Origin: Photorhabdus laumondii subsp. laumondii
Lineage (GTDB): Bacteria; Pseudomonadota; Gammaproteobacteria; Enterobacterales; Enterobacteriaceae
Reading direction: 5' to 3'
Assembly (NCBI RefSeq): GCF_003343245.1
Contig: NZ_CP024901.1
Span: forward strand, 2,914,001-2,978,000
DNA length: 64,000 nucleotides
The notes under the pieces were generated by a model, which saw only the letters and a list, made by a program, of their open reading frames with translations, ran no database searches and was not told where the DNA came from. Positions 7,745 to 17,006 of the stretch are shown one piece after another. Position 1 is the stretch's first letter, and each line of letters starts with the position of its first letter. The position numbers were made by a program, and so were the translations under genes.

Positions 7745-8290
7745 TTAAAATCGATAACCAGCACCAATTACCCAAGTGCCAACTTTGAAATCACCCAGTT
7801 TTGAATATTCATAAGATGCATCAATAACCCAATTTGGCATAGGGTTAAATTGCAATCCTAGACCATAAGCAGCAGAGGTCTTACTCTCTTTATATTCAAA
7901 GTCATAGCCATAGGCAGAAAATTCACCCTTTACCTTTCTATGTGCAGCACCCACCAGACCGTATACACTCACGTACTCATTAAAGCGATATGTAGGACCA
8001 GCCATCAGAGAATAATAATCTAAATCACCAGTACCAATCTTGCTACTACCATAATAGTAATCATAACCCTGATGTGTCAGCGTAAATGAACCAATAACAC
8101 CAAAATTATTATCCAGCTCGTAGCGATATTTCAGGTTAAAGCCTTTTGGGTTTTCATCAAGCTTTTCACCATCAACTTTCACATGACTCTGAGCATATCC
8201 ACCAGAAATCGTATGTTCACCAGCATTTGCTGCAAATGCGAATACAGATAAACCCACTGCCACTGCTGAGGCTATCAATGCCTTTTTCAT
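7745..8290 (-). CDS. Ail/OmpX/PagC-family outer membrane protein, copy 2
   Basis: 181 residues, a paralogue of the neighbouring Ail-type protein. The signal peptide MKKALIASAVAVGLSVFAFA plus ANA is cut before GEHTISGGYAQSHVKVDG. Barrel strands (FNLKYRYELDNNFGVIGS, YSLMAGPTYRFNEYVSVYG) are conserved and the chain ends VIGAGYRF. The second and third extracellular loops carry extra Tyr/Gly-rich sequence (DYYYGSSKIGTGD, SAYGYDFEYKESK) absent from copy 1, the usual site of variation in this family. Upstream of it lies a fragment of yciC, so the pair likely arose by duplication of a yciC-ail block. Host adhesion or complement resistance is inferred from the family only. Confidence 0.88.
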   Translation of the reverse strand: MKKALIASAVAVGLSVFAFAANAGEHTISGGYAQSHVKVDGEKLDENPKGFNLKYRYELDNNFGVIGSFTLTHQGYDYYYGSSKIGTGDLDYYSLMAGPTYRFNEYVSVYGLVGAAHRKVKGEFSAYGYDFEYKESKTSAAYGLGLQFNPMPNWVIDASYEYSKLGDFKVGTWVIGAGYRF

Positions 8291-8429
8291 TGGAACGTCC
8301 TAAATAGTTATTGTACAAGTAATCATGATTTTGCTTTGTTAAAATATACTTATCGAAAAACAAAATGTAACGTGGTAGTAAATACTTAATATTCCAATCA
8401 TATTGTTTTTTAACAAGAAATTTTTAAAT

Positions 8430-8555
8430 AAAGCAGGTATTCAGGATCTGATATCTCAGATAATAGAAGAGCAGCAGTCAATAATCATACGTTCGGGAAT
8501 TAAGAACTATTTTTCTCGATTATAATCATCAATGTTATTATTTTATTTATCGTAT
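8430..8555 (+). pseudogene. Fragment of a second yciC
   Basis: In one frame the sequence reads KAGIQDLISQIIEEQQSI, then IIRSGIKNYFSRL and a stop. This aligns with KAGIQELVSQMTPEQQSM then IMRAGIGTIFSSM of intact YciC (near its residues 60-90). Just after the stop a shifted frame reads MLLFYLSYSLVDF, resembling the YciC C-terminus LLIYLYRLYMLIA, so a central deletion is likely. It has the same orientation as intact yciC and the same position relative to an Ail-type gene. Confidence 0.65.
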
Positions 8556-10313
8556 TCATTGGTTGATTTCAATAACGCTATTATATCTTTTAGCGTAATT
8601 AGAGTACCATTCAGGCTTACTTTGAATCATTCGGACCGCAAAATAGAGATCGGGCACCACAATCAGATCGTCATCACTACTTCGCAGTTTATTCTGTTTT
8701 ATCCAACGGGTAAGTTCTGTCCGACGACCGGCGAGCACCAAGGTGATATCTCTTACTTTCAATTCACTAATCAACTCATCAATAGCAGCAAAGACACTGA
8801 CATCATCATGGGTAAAACTAACAGCCGCATCGACAACCAGCCAACCCGGACGTTTTTGCGTTTTGTTAATTTTTTGAATTCTGTCGACATGCTGTAGTAC
8901 CCGTTTTTTAAAATAGCTAACATTGAAATAAGTCAATGGCGAGTTAAATCGGTACATCATCACACCATCTATTGGTTTAATATCATTGCCATGATTAATT
9001 GAATGAATCATTCCTTGGTCATTCACTCCCAAGAGTTGATCTGTCGGGCGGAATATAATTCGCAAAAACTGTAATAAACCCAGCAGAACGGCGAAACCAA
9101 CACCGTTAATCAAACCAACCACCAGCACGGCAATGAATGTAAATAGTGATAAAGTAAATGCCTGATGATTTCGTTTCCTCAGTGACCAAATCTGCCGTAA
9201 GCCTAACAATGACGATGCCGAATAAATCAGCACCACACCAAGAGATGACAATGGGATATAAGCCAGAAAACGAGTCATAAATAACAAAACCAGCAAAATA
9301 ATGGTCGCTGCAATAACAGAGACCAATTGCGTTTTCCCACCAATCGTATCATTAACCGCAGTACGACTGCTGGCAGCACTGACAGCAAATCCTTGTGATA
9401 AAGCAGAAGCAATGTTCGCAATGCCTAAGGCCCTAAGTTCACAATCTGCATCAATCTGATAACCGTTTTTACTGGCGAAGCTACGGGCCGTCATCATAAA
9501 ACTGACAAAACTGATAACAGCAAGGTTCAAAGATGGGATAACTAGCTCACGCATAATGCCAGGCTGAAAATCGGGCATTGGCACAACAGGTAATCCCCCA
9601 CCGCTGACACTGCCAACAATCTGAACGCCATATTTTTCCAGATCAAATTGCCAGCTTATATAAGTCGCTAATACCATTGCTAACAAAGGCCCCGGCCAAG
9701 TCGGGCGCAAGAAACGAACAGTGAGCAAAATCAATACCATAGCAACAGACATTGCTAACGTCGGTAAATGTGTACTCATGAGCTTGGCAGGTAATGCGAT
9801 CACCCGTTCAATCAATCCCATCGGAACGCCAGCAAAACCAAAGACTTTAGCTAGCTGATCCACAATGATTGTCAATGCAACACCATTCATTAATCCTTTC
9901 AGGATCGGTTTGGAAAGAAAATCAGCAAACGCGCCTAATCGGAAGTGACTGGCGAGAACACACCATATCCCGGTCATTAAGGTCATTACGATCGTGAGCT
10001 GCCAGCGTACATCTTCATTACCAAAAACCAATGGCGCGACAGCCGCTGCAATAACGGCACACGTTGCGGCATCTGGCCCGACAATCAACTGTCTTGAAGT
10101 ACCAAATAGTGCATAAGCGAACATGGGTAAAATGCATGCATAAAGACCGATAATTGCACTTATTCCCATCAATTCGGCGTAAGCAATAGCAACTGGCAGA
10201 GCAACTGCGGCAACAGAAAGCCCAGCTCTTAAATCATGACTAAACCATTCCTTGCGATAATGAGAAAAATTGCCCAACCCTGGCATCCAACGCTGTAGTT
10301 TTTTCCACTGCAT
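8556..10313 (-). CDS. dauA: SulP/SLC26-family anion transporter (DauA/YchM-like)
   Basis: A 585-residue SulP transporter: a 12-14 helix membrane domain (about residues 25-440) followed by a cytoplasmic STAS domain (about 450-565). The family's N-terminal region is seen as HDLRAGLSVAAVALPVAIAY, and GPDAATCAVIAAAVAPLVF is the substrate-site helix. The E. coli protein DauA carries C4-dicarboxylates such as succinate. Substrate here is inferred from that relationship. The start at 10313 gives a soluble leader MQWKKLQRWMPGLGNFSHY as in relatives. It is divergent from yciB. The last codons abut the decayed yciC copy, so the C-terminus may have been slightly remodelled. Confidence 0.87.
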   Translation of the reverse strand: MQWKKLQRWMPGLGNFSHYRKEWFSHDLRAGLSVAAVALPVAIAYAELMGISAIIGLYACILPMFAYALFGTSRQLIVGPDAATCAVIAAAVAPLVFGNEDVRWQLTIVMTLMTGIWCVLASHFRLGAFADFLSKPILKGLMNGVALTIIVDQLAKVFGFAGVPMGLIERVIALPAKLMSTHLPTLAMSVAMVLILLTVRFLRPTWPGPLLAMVLATYISWQFDLEKYGVQIVGSVSGGGLPVVPMPDFQPGIMRELVIPSLNLAVISFVSFMMTARSFASKNGYQIDADCELRALGIANIASALSQGFAVSAASSRTAVNDTIGGKTQLVSVIAATIILLVLLFMTRFLAYIPLSSLGVVLIYSASSLLGLRQIWSLRKRNHQAFTLSLFTFIAVLVVGLINGVGFAVLLGLLQFLRIIFRPTDQLLGVNDQGMIHSINHGNDIKPIDGVMMYRFNSPLTYFNVSYFKKRVLQHVDRIQKINKTQKRPGWLVVDAAVSFTHDDVSVFAAIDELISELKVRDITLVLAGRRTELTRWIKQNKLRSSDDDLIVVPDLYFAVRMIQSKPEWYSNYAKRYNSVIEINQ

Positions 10314-10526
10314 CTGGTTTATGCCCTCTTATTTTTCAACGGGTTTTCGTTATAATGCTGCCTTATATGTTCACTGACAACCGGAAGTTAATTACGCCGC
10401 TCTTTATGGTAAAATTGTGCGAAACCGATCGATAAAAACCTTTTTTATTGAAAGATAAAACCATACTGTTGCTGCTAGTCCATTATCGGATGATAATCAG
10501 ATGCCGGAATTACAATAGGTTCAAAT

Positions 10527-11063
10527 ATGAAACAACTTTTAGACTTTCTACCTCTAGTCGTCTTTTTTGTCGTATACAAGATGTATGACATTTTCTACGC
10601 TTCCGGGGCGTTGATCGCCGCTACCGGTTTAGCTGTCGCGATGACTTATTTCATCTACCGGAAAGTAGAGAAAGCCTCCCTGATCACGTTTATCATGGTT
10701 GCTGTTTTCGGTACGTTAACTTTAGCTTTCCACAGTGATCTATTTATCAAATGGAAAGTCACTGTAATTTATGCATTATTCGCATTAGCTTTGCTAGGCA
10801 GCCAGTGGTTTATGAAAAAACCACTTATTCAGAAAATGCTAGGAAAAGAGTTAATTTTACCCGATCTTGTCTGGAATAAACTCAATATGGCATGGGCGCT
10901 GTTTTTTACAGCCTGCGCGCTGGCTAATATTTATGTCGCATTCTGGTTACCACAAGATGTCTGGGTTAATTTTAAAGTATTTGGTCTGACTGCCCTGACT
11001 CTGGTTTTCACCGTGCTCAGTGTAGTATATATTTACCGTCACCTGCCACGCGAACAGAAGTAA
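10527..11063 (+). CDS. yciB: Inner membrane protein YciB (septation protein A family)
   Basis: 178 residues with five to six hydrophobic helices spread over the whole chain ([20 protein letters not shown] at the N-terminus is diagnostic). YciB (formerly IspZ/IspA) sits in the inner membrane, interacts with elongation and division proteins in E. coli and affects envelope integrity. It is followed by its own strong terminator and then yciA, the conserved enterobacterial order. Length is as in E. coli. Confidence 0.93.
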   Translation: MKQLLDFLPLVVFFVVYKMYDIFYASGALIAATGLAVAMTYFIYRKVEKASLITFIMVAVFGTLTLAFHSDLFIKWKVTVIYALFALALLGSQWFMKKPLIQKMLGKELILPDLVWNKLNMAWALFFTACALANIYVAFWLPQDVWVNFKVFGLTALTLVFTVLSVVYIYRHLPREQK

Positions 11064-11077
11064 CCCTATTCAAATGG

Positions 11078-11117
11078 ATACCTGCCTGCTATCGTCTGTA
11101 GGCAGGTATTGTTTTTT
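11078..11117 (+). terminator. Rho-independent terminator after yciB
   Basis: ATACCTGCCT and AGGCAGGTAT form a perfect 10-bp stem with a 12-nt loop, followed by TGTTTTTT. It separates yciB from yciA, which would then need its own promoter or read-through. Confidence 0.85.
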
Positions 11118-11140
11118 CATCAAATAAAGTAAAGTTTTCA

Positions 11141-11572
11141 ATGACACAACAACAATTACCTAACGGAGAGTTAGTCCTCCGCACACTGGCTATGCCCGCT
11201 GATACCAACGCCAATGGAGATATTTTTGGTGGATGGTTAATGTCACAAATGGATATTGGTGGTGCAATTCTGGCAAAAGAAATTGCGGAAGGCCGTGTTG
11301 TCACTGTCAGAGTAGATGGTATTACTTTCTTGAAACCTGTTGCCGTTGGTGATGTCGTCTGCTGCTATGCACATTGCCTCAAAACCGGTAACAGTTCGAT
11401 TACCATCAACATTGAAGTCTGGGTGAAGAAAGTCGCCTCTGAACCTGTCGGCCAACGCTATCGTGCAACCGAAGCGGTATTCACTTATGTTGCGGTAAAT
11501 GAAGATAATACTTCACGTCGGTTACCAGAAGGTAAAACCCACTTTCAACTCGCTAGCAGTACTAGCGAATAA
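11141..11572 (+). CDS. yciA: Acyl-CoA thioesterase YciA
   Basis: A 143-residue hotdog-fold thioesterase that hydrolyses acyl-CoAs in the cytoplasm with broad specificity. Family signature: LRTLAMPADTNANGDIFGGW, with the catalytic Asp in the DTNANGDIFGG segment, then MSQMDIGGAILAKEIAEGRV and VDGITFLKPV. It starts MTQQQLPNGELVLRTLAMP, and length is close to the E. coli 132-residue form. It is convergent with tonB, sharing the hairpin at 11584-11613. Confidence 0.93.
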   Translation: MTQQQLPNGELVLRTLAMPADTNANGDIFGGWLMSQMDIGGAILAKEIAEGRVVTVRVDGITFLKPVAVGDVVCCYAHCLKTGNSSITINIEVWVKKVASEPVGQRYRATEAVFTYVAVNEDNTSRRLPEGKTHFQLASSTSE

Positions 11573-11583
11573 ACATTAATCGA

Positions 11584-11613
11584 AAAAGGAGCGTGTTAAT
11601 AATGCTCCTTTTT
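11584..11613. terminator. Bidirectional terminator between yciA and tonB
   Basis: AAAAAGGAGC and GCTCCTTTTT form a 10-bp stem with A and T runs on either side, between converging genes. Confidence 0.85.
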
Positions 11614-11634
11614 TATTTTGCATTTCCCCGACAA

Positions 11635-12315
11635 TCAGGATTGAGATATACCCGTAATTTTAAATTCGACGGTTGTGATATAACCAAGCGCGGGTATTTT
11701 TTCAAAGCGCCATTTTCTCATCGCTTTTTTCACCTCCCGTTCAAAAACATTAGGTGGATTAGCCCCAATCACTTCTATATTTTTTACCCGTCCGTCTTCA
11801 TCAATATCATATTTGACTTTCACATAACCTTCGGTGCCCAAGGCTGACGCTCTGGATGGATAGACAGGTAACGCTTTACTTAATGCTCTTGGCCCATTCT
11901 GCGGTTTAACCACCGGTTTATTCTGATTATTATCAGTACGGTTAGCTAATGCATTCTGATTAAACAACGGCTTTTCCGGTTGCTCAGCCCTCTTTTCAAC
12001 GGGTTCAGATTGCTTTTTAACAATCTTTTTCTTCACTTCCGGTTTTAGCTTCTTCACCTCTGGTTTTGGAATTACCGGCTCTGGAACAGGTTCCGGCTCC
12101 TCTGGCTCTGATTCAGGTTCTGGTGCTGCCGGTTCTGAAACAGGCGCTTCTTCGGCAGCTAACTGAATCATAGCAACAGACATAAGTGCAGCATCAGGCT
12201 GCTTTTCCGGTATTGCAGAACAAAAAAGTGCGGCAGCAACAGAAACGTGTAAACAAACTGACAACAATATTGGCCAATGTATCCAGCGCATAAGGGAATT
12301 CTTGATTAGCAGCAT
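11635..12315 (-). CDS. tonB: Energy-transducing protein TonB
   Basis: 226 residues. TonB couples the ExbBD proton channel to outer-membrane siderophore and cobalamin receptors. One N-terminal membrane anchor (WIHWPILLSVCLHVSVAAAL, including the conserved Ser-x3-His) is followed by a long Pro/Glu then Pro/Lys region (about residues 60-110) that spans the periplasm. The C-terminal domain (about 140-226) has YPSRASALGTEGYVKVKYD, DGRVKNIEVIGANPPNVFER and the AMRKWRFE motif. The ATG at 12315 has a GAGG site nine bases upstream. A weak Fur-like match lies upstream (12348-12362). Compared with E. coli, yciI and kch are missing between tonB and clsA. Confidence 0.95.
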   Translation of the reverse strand: MLLIKNSLMRWIHWPILLSVCLHVSVAAALFCSAIPEKQPDAALMSVAMIQLAAEEAPVSEPAAPEPESEPEEPEPVPEPVIPKPEVKKLKPEVKKKIVKKQSEPVEKRAEQPEKPLFNQNALANRTDNNQNKPVVKPQNGPRALSKALPVYPSRASALGTEGYVKVKYDIDEDGRVKNIEVIGANPPNVFEREVKKAMRKWRFEKIPALGYITTVEFKITGISQS

Positions 12316-12347
12316 AAAGTCAATCCTCGAATGACTGCTAGTTTAAA

Positions 12348-12362
12348 TGCAAATAGCAATCA
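12348..12362. promoter_or_regulatory. Weak Fur-box-like sequence upstream of tonB
   Basis: TGATTGCTATTTGCA on the minus strand matches about 9 of 14 informative positions of the 7-1-7 Fur consensus TGATAATNATTATCA. Fur control of tonB is known in enterobacteria. This particular site is only a candidate. Confidence 0.3.
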
Positions 12363-12416
12363 TATTCAATAAAGATTGTAGGTGAGCGTGAATATAAGGC
12401 CAAAAATATTATTTTT

Positions 12417-12599
12417 TCAATGTATCCATTCGCCATGCTGAACAAACAATAAAGCTCGACGCTGTTTATAACCATCTAATTTACGTAGTGAATAAATACG
12501 CAAATTACGTCTTGATTGCCCTTCCAACCAACGGCGACGGCGGTTGAGATTCTGGCGTAACATCCGCCACCGCCCTACTTCATTCCGACTACGTTTCAT
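12417..12599 (-). CDS. yciY: Small basic protein YciY
   Basis: 60 residues, very rich in Arg. The sequence MKRSRNEVGRWRMLRQNLNR ... RRRWLEGQSRRNLRIYSLRK matches E. coli YciY (57 residues) closely over its length. Function is unknown. The basic charge suggests nucleic-acid or ribosome contact, but that is only inference. It lies between tonB and clsA, opposite to clsA, as in E. coli. Confidence 0.85.
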   Translation of the reverse strand: MKRSRNEVGRWRMLRQNLNRRRRWLEGQSRRNLRIYSLRKLDGYKQRRALLFVQHGEWIH

Positions 12600-12772
12600 A
12601 AAACCTACCTATAAAAACATCACGCTCATTATAAGCCTTTAAAAAAGATATCCAAGGCGTATCTGGATAGTACTTTTTGTATCAATAATGCGAAATGACC
12701 AATATCAAGTATGATGCTTGCAGTATATTTGCCGATTTTTTGGTAAATTCACCAAGTTAATTAGATCGTTTA

Positions 12773-12900
12773 TATACCCTATGGATTTCAAGATGCATCG
12801 CGACGGCAAGGGAGCGAATCCCCGGGAGCATAGATAACGATGTGACCGGGGTGAGAGAGTGTAGCCAACAAAGAGGCAACTTGAAAGATAACAGGTATAT
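12773..12900 (+). repeat. ERIC element 1 (127-bp intergenic repeat)
   Basis: Begins TATACCCTATGGATTTCAAG and ends in AACAGGTATAT, with the diagnostic core GCGAATCCCCGGGAGCATAG and GTGACCGGGGTGAGAGAGTG. It can fold into a long imperfect hairpin. It lies in the yciY-clsA spacer, upstream of clsA. The rest of 12600-12970 shows no gene. Confidence 0.9.
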
Positions 12901-12970
12901 CCCGAGTCTTGAGGAAACCGCGTTAAACGCCACCAAAGATGTCTGAACAAAACAGGATTGATTGCCGAAT

Positions 12971-14431
12971 ATGACAACCTTTTATTCCGTCCTAAGTTGG
13001 CTTGCTATTTTCTTTTATTGGCTGATTGTTGCCAGTATCACTTTACGCATTCTGATAAAACGCCGGCCGGTCACTTCTGCTATGACCTGGCTGCTGATTA
13101 TCTATATCCTACCCTTAGTTGGAATCATCGCTTACCTGTCATTTGGTGAGCTGCATTTGGGAAAACGCAGAGTTGAACAAGCAAAAGCCATGTGGCCTTC
13201 AACAACCGTATGGCTTGAAGAATTGCGCAAATCTCGCCATATCTTCGCGACAGAAAATAGCGAAGTCGCGACACCACTATTCCAGCTTTGCGAACGACGG
13301 CAAGGGCTGGCGGGTGTTAAAGGTAACAAGATCCAACTACTGAAAACCTATGACCATTCACTAAAAACCATTATCAAAGATATTGAGAATGCCAAACACA
13401 GTATTGATATGGTGTTTTACATCTGGCAAACCGGCGGCTTGGTTGAGCAAGTGACGGATGCTCTTATGGCCGCAGCACACCGAGGAGTCAGATGCCGTAT
13501 TATGGTGGATTCAGCCGGTAGCTGGTTATATTGCCGTAGCCAATACCCGGATATCATGCGCCAGGCGGGAATTGAATTTGTTGAAGCTTTGCAAGTCAAT
13601 ATATTCCGTCTATTTCTACGCCGTATGGATCTGCGCCAGCATCGTAAAATTATCTTGATAGACGATTATATCTCTTATGCCGGCAGTATGAATATGGTCG
13701 ATCCACGCTTTTTTAAACAAGATGCCGGTGTTGGGCAATGGATCGATATCATGGTACGAATGGAAGGACCGGTTACTACAACCATGGGGGTTATTTACGC
13801 TTGTGACTGGGAAATGGAAACAGGTCAACGTATCTTTCCGCCATCACCAGATAACAATATCATGCCATTTGAACAGGCCAGTGGACACACAACTCAGGTT
13901 ATTGCATCCGGCCCCGGATTCCCTGAGGAGTTGATTCAACAATCTTTAATGACGGCTATTTTCTCTGCCCGTAAGCAACTGATTTTAACTACCCCTTATT
14001 TTGTTCCCAGTGATGACCTGACAAATGCTATTTGCACCGCCGCTTTACGAGGGGTTGAGGTTATTATTATCGTTCCACGCAGAAATAATTTCTTTTTAGT
14101 TCGTTGGGCAAGCCGGGCATTTTTTGCTGAACTATTAAACGCCGGTGTTAAGATTTATCAATTTGAAGATGGATTGCTACATACTAAAAGCGTTTTAGTT
14201 GATGGCCAACTCAGCATGGTGGGTTCCGTTAATCTCGATATGCGTAGCCTGTGGCTAAATTTCGAAATTACCGTGGTGATTGATGATGAAAACTTTGGTA
14301 ATGATCTGACGCTGGTGCAATACGATTATATCGCCCATTCTACATTGCTGGAAACTCATGAGTGGGAACAACGCCCTTTGTGGCATCGGATTATTGAGCG
14401 TATTTGTTACTTCTTTAGCCCGCTACTGTGA
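12971..14431 (+). CDS. clsA: Cardiolipin synthase A
   Basis: Joins two phosphatidylglycerols into cardiolipin at the inner membrane. 486 residues from the ATG at 12971, the start that gives the family opening [17 protein letters not shown]; an upstream TTG is less likely. There are two N-terminal membrane helices (residues ~5-28 and ~38-60), then two phospholipase-D HKD motifs: [18 protein letters not shown] in the first catalytic half, and [18 protein letters not shown] near residue 400. Length equals E. coli ClsA. A perfect-stem hairpin follows the stop. Confidence 0.95.
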   Translation: MTTFYSVLSWLAIFFYWLIVASITLRILIKRRPVTSAMTWLLIIYILPLVGIIAYLSFGELHLGKRRVEQAKAMWPSTTVWLEELRKSRHIFATENSEVATPLFQLCERRQGLAGVKGNKIQLLKTYDHSLKTIIKDIENAKHSIDMVFYIWQTGGLVEQVTDALMAAAHRGVRCRIMVDSAGSWLYCRSQYPDIMRQAGIEFVEALQVNIFRLFLRRMDLRQHRKIILIDDYISYAGSMNMVDPRFFKQDAGVGQWIDIMVRMEGPVTTTMGVIYACDWEMETGQRIFPPSPDNNIMPFEQASGHTTQVIASGPGFPEELIQQSLMTAIFSARKQLILTTPYFVPSDDLTNAICTAALRGVEVIIIVPRRNNFFLVRWASRAFFAELLNAGVKIYQFEDGLLHTKSVLVDGQLSMVGSVNLDMRSLWLNFEITVVIDDENFGNDLTLVQYDYIAHSTLLETHEWEQRPLWHRIIERICYFFSPLL

Positions 14432-14435
14432 CCAA

Positions 14436-14462
14436 TACCCTCGTCTTGTAAAGACGGGGGTA
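14436..14462 (+). terminator. Hairpin after clsA
   Basis: TACCCTCGTCTT and AAGACGGGGGTA make a 12-bp stem (one G-T pair) with a 3-nt loop, 5 bp after the clsA stop. No T-run follows, so it may stabilise the mRNA end rather than terminate by itself. Confidence 0.55.
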
Positions 14463-14542
14463 CCAATCAACGCTTCAACATGCTTTAATTCTTCATCATG
14501 ACCTACGAATAAATCAATATGGACAACAGATCTCCACAAGCT

Positions 14543-14872
14543 ATGGATTTAGACCTCAATAACCGCATGACAGAAGATGAAACCCTTGAGAAAGCCTATG
14601 ACATCTTTCTCGAACTGGCTTCGTTCAACCTTGACCCCGCTGATATTCTGCTATTTAGCTTACAATTCGAAATACGTGGCGGCGCAGAATTACTGCCCCC
14701 TTCTGATGGGTGGCTTAAACACGTGGATTTCAATCCAAACCCTGATTTCTTTGCCGAAGTCATTATCGGGCTAGCAGAATCTGAGGATGCTGAGATCAAC
14801 GATGTTTTTGCCCGCATCCTTATTTGTCGAGAAAAATCTCACCCGATTTACCATATTTTGTGGAAAGAGTGA
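14543..14872 (+). CDS. yciU: YciU, DUF440 acidic dsDNA-mimic family protein
   Basis: 109 residues from the ATG at 14543, chosen because the family starts [20 protein letters not shown] and this reads [20 protein letters not shown]. An in-frame ATG at 14519 would add eight unmatched residues. It is strongly acidic, with [39 protein letters not shown] and a C-terminal [15 protein letters not shown]. The Haemophilus relative (HI1450) has been proposed as a double-stranded DNA mimic that binds HU. The cellular role is not settled. It is convergent with oppF. Confidence 0.9.
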   Translation: MDLDLNNRMTEDETLEKAYDIFLELASFNLDPADILLFSLQFEIRGGAELLPPSDGWLKHVDFNPNPDFFAEVIIGLAESEDAEINDVFARILICREKSHPIYHILWKE

Positions 14873-14917
14873 AAAATTAAAGTCAGTTATTTTGATCTGC
14901 TCTTTTTTATGCAAAAA

Positions 14918-14981
14918 GTGAGAGCTACCCGTTTTAAGGCAGGTCTGAATCCTGATATAAAACCCCAAAAGTAACTCTCAC
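14918..14981 (-). terminator. Nested inverted repeat, likely opp operon terminator
   Basis: GTGAGAG (14918-14924) pairs with CTCTCAC (14975-14981). Inside it GTTTTA pairs with TAAAAC, and CAGG with CCTG around the loop TCTGAAT. Read on the minus strand it is followed by TTTTT, so it can end the opp transcript 20 bp after oppF. The layered structure is more elaborate than a usual terminator. Confidence 0.5.
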
Positions 14982-15000
14982 ATTGAGTGTCCCTCAATAA

Positions 15001-16002
15001 CTACAATGGATCAACCTTCAAACAAGACACGGCATGGCGGAAACTCCCCTCCATCAATGGTCGGGTTTTAGCACATTCAGGATCTGCCATCGGGCAACGT
15101 GTACGGAAAACACATCCTGATGGCGGGTTGATAGGTGACGGTAATTCCCCTTCCAACAATTCAATGTGTTTATTTCGTTCTTTATCTGGATCAGGCACCG
15201 GTACCGCCGACATCAACGCCTTGGTATAAGGGTGCTGTGGATTATGGTAAACCTCATCATAAGTACCCAACTCCACTGCATGCCCAAGGTACATCACCAG
15301 TACACGGTCAGATATGTGCTTAACCACCGCCAGATCATGAGCGATAAAAATTAGCGACAGCCCCATTTCTCGTTGTAATTTTTGCAACAAGTTAACGACC
15401 TGAGCCTGAATGGATACATCAAGTGCAGATACCGGCTCATCACAAATCACCAATTTAGGTTCAAGGATAAGTGCACGGGCAATTCCAATACGTTGACATT
15501 GACCACCAGAGAATTCGTGCGGATAACGGTTAATCAAATTCGGTAATAACCCAACCTTCATCATCATGGCTTTTACCCGCTCTTTAATTTCCAGCCCTTT
15601 CATCTTCGGATGATAAGTGCGCAGTGGCTCAGCGATAATATCGCCAATCGTCATTCGCGGGTTTAAGGATGCTAATGGATCCTGGAATATCATCTGGATA
15701 TCACTACGAATATCCCGCCACTGTTTATCATCCATATCCAGCAGGCTTTTTCCCAACCACGTTACCGAACCACCGGAAGACTTAACCAATCCGATAATTG
15801 CACGCGCAAAAGTCGATTTACCACAACCGGATTCACCAACCACACCAAGGGTTTCCCCTTCGTATAATCTTAATGTGACACCATCAACCGCTTTCAAGGT
15901 TTTTGTTGGTTGCCAAAACCATTGTTTGCCATCTTTGATATCAAAGTGAACTTTCAGATCTGCTACTTCCAGCAGCACACGTCTTTCTTCAATCGGACTC
16001 AT
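15001..16002 (-). CDS. oppF: Oligopeptide ABC transporter ATP-binding protein OppF
   Basis: 333 residues. One of the two ATPases powering oligopeptide import. Walker A is GESGCGKST (about residue 57), the ABC signature [15 protein letters not shown], Walker [13 protein letters not shown], and the switch His in [10 protein letters not shown]. The C-terminal oligopeptide-transporter extension has the Cys cluster [14 protein letters not shown] that can bind an Fe-S cluster in relatives. It overlaps oppD by 4 bp (ATGA type), so translation is coupled. It is the last gene of oppABCDF. Confidence 0.95.
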   Translation of the reverse strand: MSPIEERRVLLEVADLKVHFDIKDGKQWFWQPTKTLKAVDGVTLRLYEGETLGVVGESGCGKSTFARAIIGLVKSSGGSVTWLGKSLLDMDDKQWRDIRSDIQMIFQDPLASLNPRMTIGDIIAEPLRTYHPKMKGLEIKERVKAMMMKVGLLPNLINRYPHEFSGGQCQRIGIARALILEPKLVICDEPVSALDVSIQAQVVNLLQKLQREMGLSLIFIAHDLAVVKHISDRVLVMYLGHAVELGTYDEVYHNPQHPYTKALMSAVPVPDPDKERNKHIELLEGELPSPINPPSGCVFRTRCPMADPECAKTRPLMEGSFRHAVSCLKVDPL

Positions 16003-16997
16003 ACCAATTCCCCCGGTGCTTTAAAACAAGCTCGCAAACGCCCGTTGCCAAATGTCTCTAACCCTGGATCACAATTTACACAACGATCTACTGAAAACTG
16101 GCAGCGTGGCTGGAACGGACACCCTTTCGGCAACCGTAATAAGTTAGGTGGATTTCCGGGAATGGTCGTCAACGATGCTTCATCACCATCAAGACGTGGA
16201 ACAGCATTAAGCAGGCCAATAGAATAAGGATGGGTTGGTTGATAAAACACTTCACGGGCCGAACCATATTCCATCGTTCTCCCCGCATACATCACCAACA
16301 CTTTGTCACAAATACCAGCAACCACCCCCAAATCGTGAGTAATCATAATAATCGCGGTATTAAATTCCCGTTTCAGCTCATTCAGTAAAGTCATAATCTG
16401 AGCCTGAACCGTGACATCAAGTGCGGTTGTCGGTTCGTCAGCAATCAACAATTTTGGTCGACATAACAACGCCATCGCGATCATCACACGCTGACGCATC
16501 CCACCAGAAAATTCATGAGGATACATCCGCATTCGCTTAAGTGCTTCTGGCATTTTGACGGCATCCAGCATCCGTATCGATTCAAGGTATGCTTCACTTT
16601 TACTCATATGCTTATGCAACATCAATACTTCTGTAAGCTGATCGCCGATACGCATATAGGGATTGAGAGATGTCATTGGGTCCTGAAATATCATTGATAT
16701 CTCTTCTGCTCTCATGCGGTTAAGCGCTTTCTCTTCAAGGTTAAGAATTTCCCTGCCATTAAAAATAGCGGAACCGCCAATTTTGCCGTTTCTGGCCAGT
16801 AGCCCCATCAAAGCAAAAGCGGTTTGTGATTTGCCAGAACCAGATTCACCCACAATTCCCAGCGTTTCCCCCGCTCGTAAATCAAAATTCAGCTTGTTCA
16901 CCGCGGTAACATCCCCGTCAGGGGTGCTAAAAGTCACGTCCAACTCTTTAACAATTAACAACGGCTCAGAACTTTTCTGGTTTTTAACGCTGTCCAT
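15999..16997 (-). CDS. oppD: Oligopeptide ABC transporter ATP-binding protein OppD
   Basis: 332 residues. Second ATPase of the Opp importer, heterodimer partner of OppF. Walker A is GESGSGKSQ, the signature [15 protein letters not shown], Walker [13 protein letters not shown], and the switch MITHDLGVV. The C-terminal region has [14 protein letters not shown]. It starts [20 protein letters not shown] after an AGG-rich site, 9 bp from oppC. Lengths and order match E. coli. Confidence 0.95.
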   Translation of the reverse strand: MDSVKNQKSSEPLLIVKELDVTFSTPDGDVTAVNKLNFDLRAGETLGIVGESGSGKSQTAFALMGLLARNGKIGGSAIFNGREILNLEEKALNRMRAEEISMIFQDPMTSLNPYMRIGDQLTEVLMLHKHMSKSEAYLESIRMLDAVKMPEALKRMRMYPHEFSGGMRQRVMIAMALLCRPKLLIADEPTTALDVTVQAQIMTLLNELKREFNTAIIMITHDLGVVAGICDKVLVMYAGRTMEYGSAREVFYQPTHPYSIGLLNAVPRLDGDEASLTTIPGNPPNLLRLPKGCPFQPRCQFSVDRCVNCDPGLETFGNGRLRACFKAPGELV

Positions 16998-17006
16998 GTT
17001 ACCTCC

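Noticed and set aside
12705..12977. 90-codon minus-strand frame upstream of clsA
   Set aside because: Most of it is the ERIC element read in reverse. The same peptide appears at other ERIC copies, so it marks the repeat and not a gene.
15617..15949. 110-codon frame opposite to oppF
   Set aside because: Shadow of the ABC ATPase gene; the conserved Walker motifs are on the other strand.
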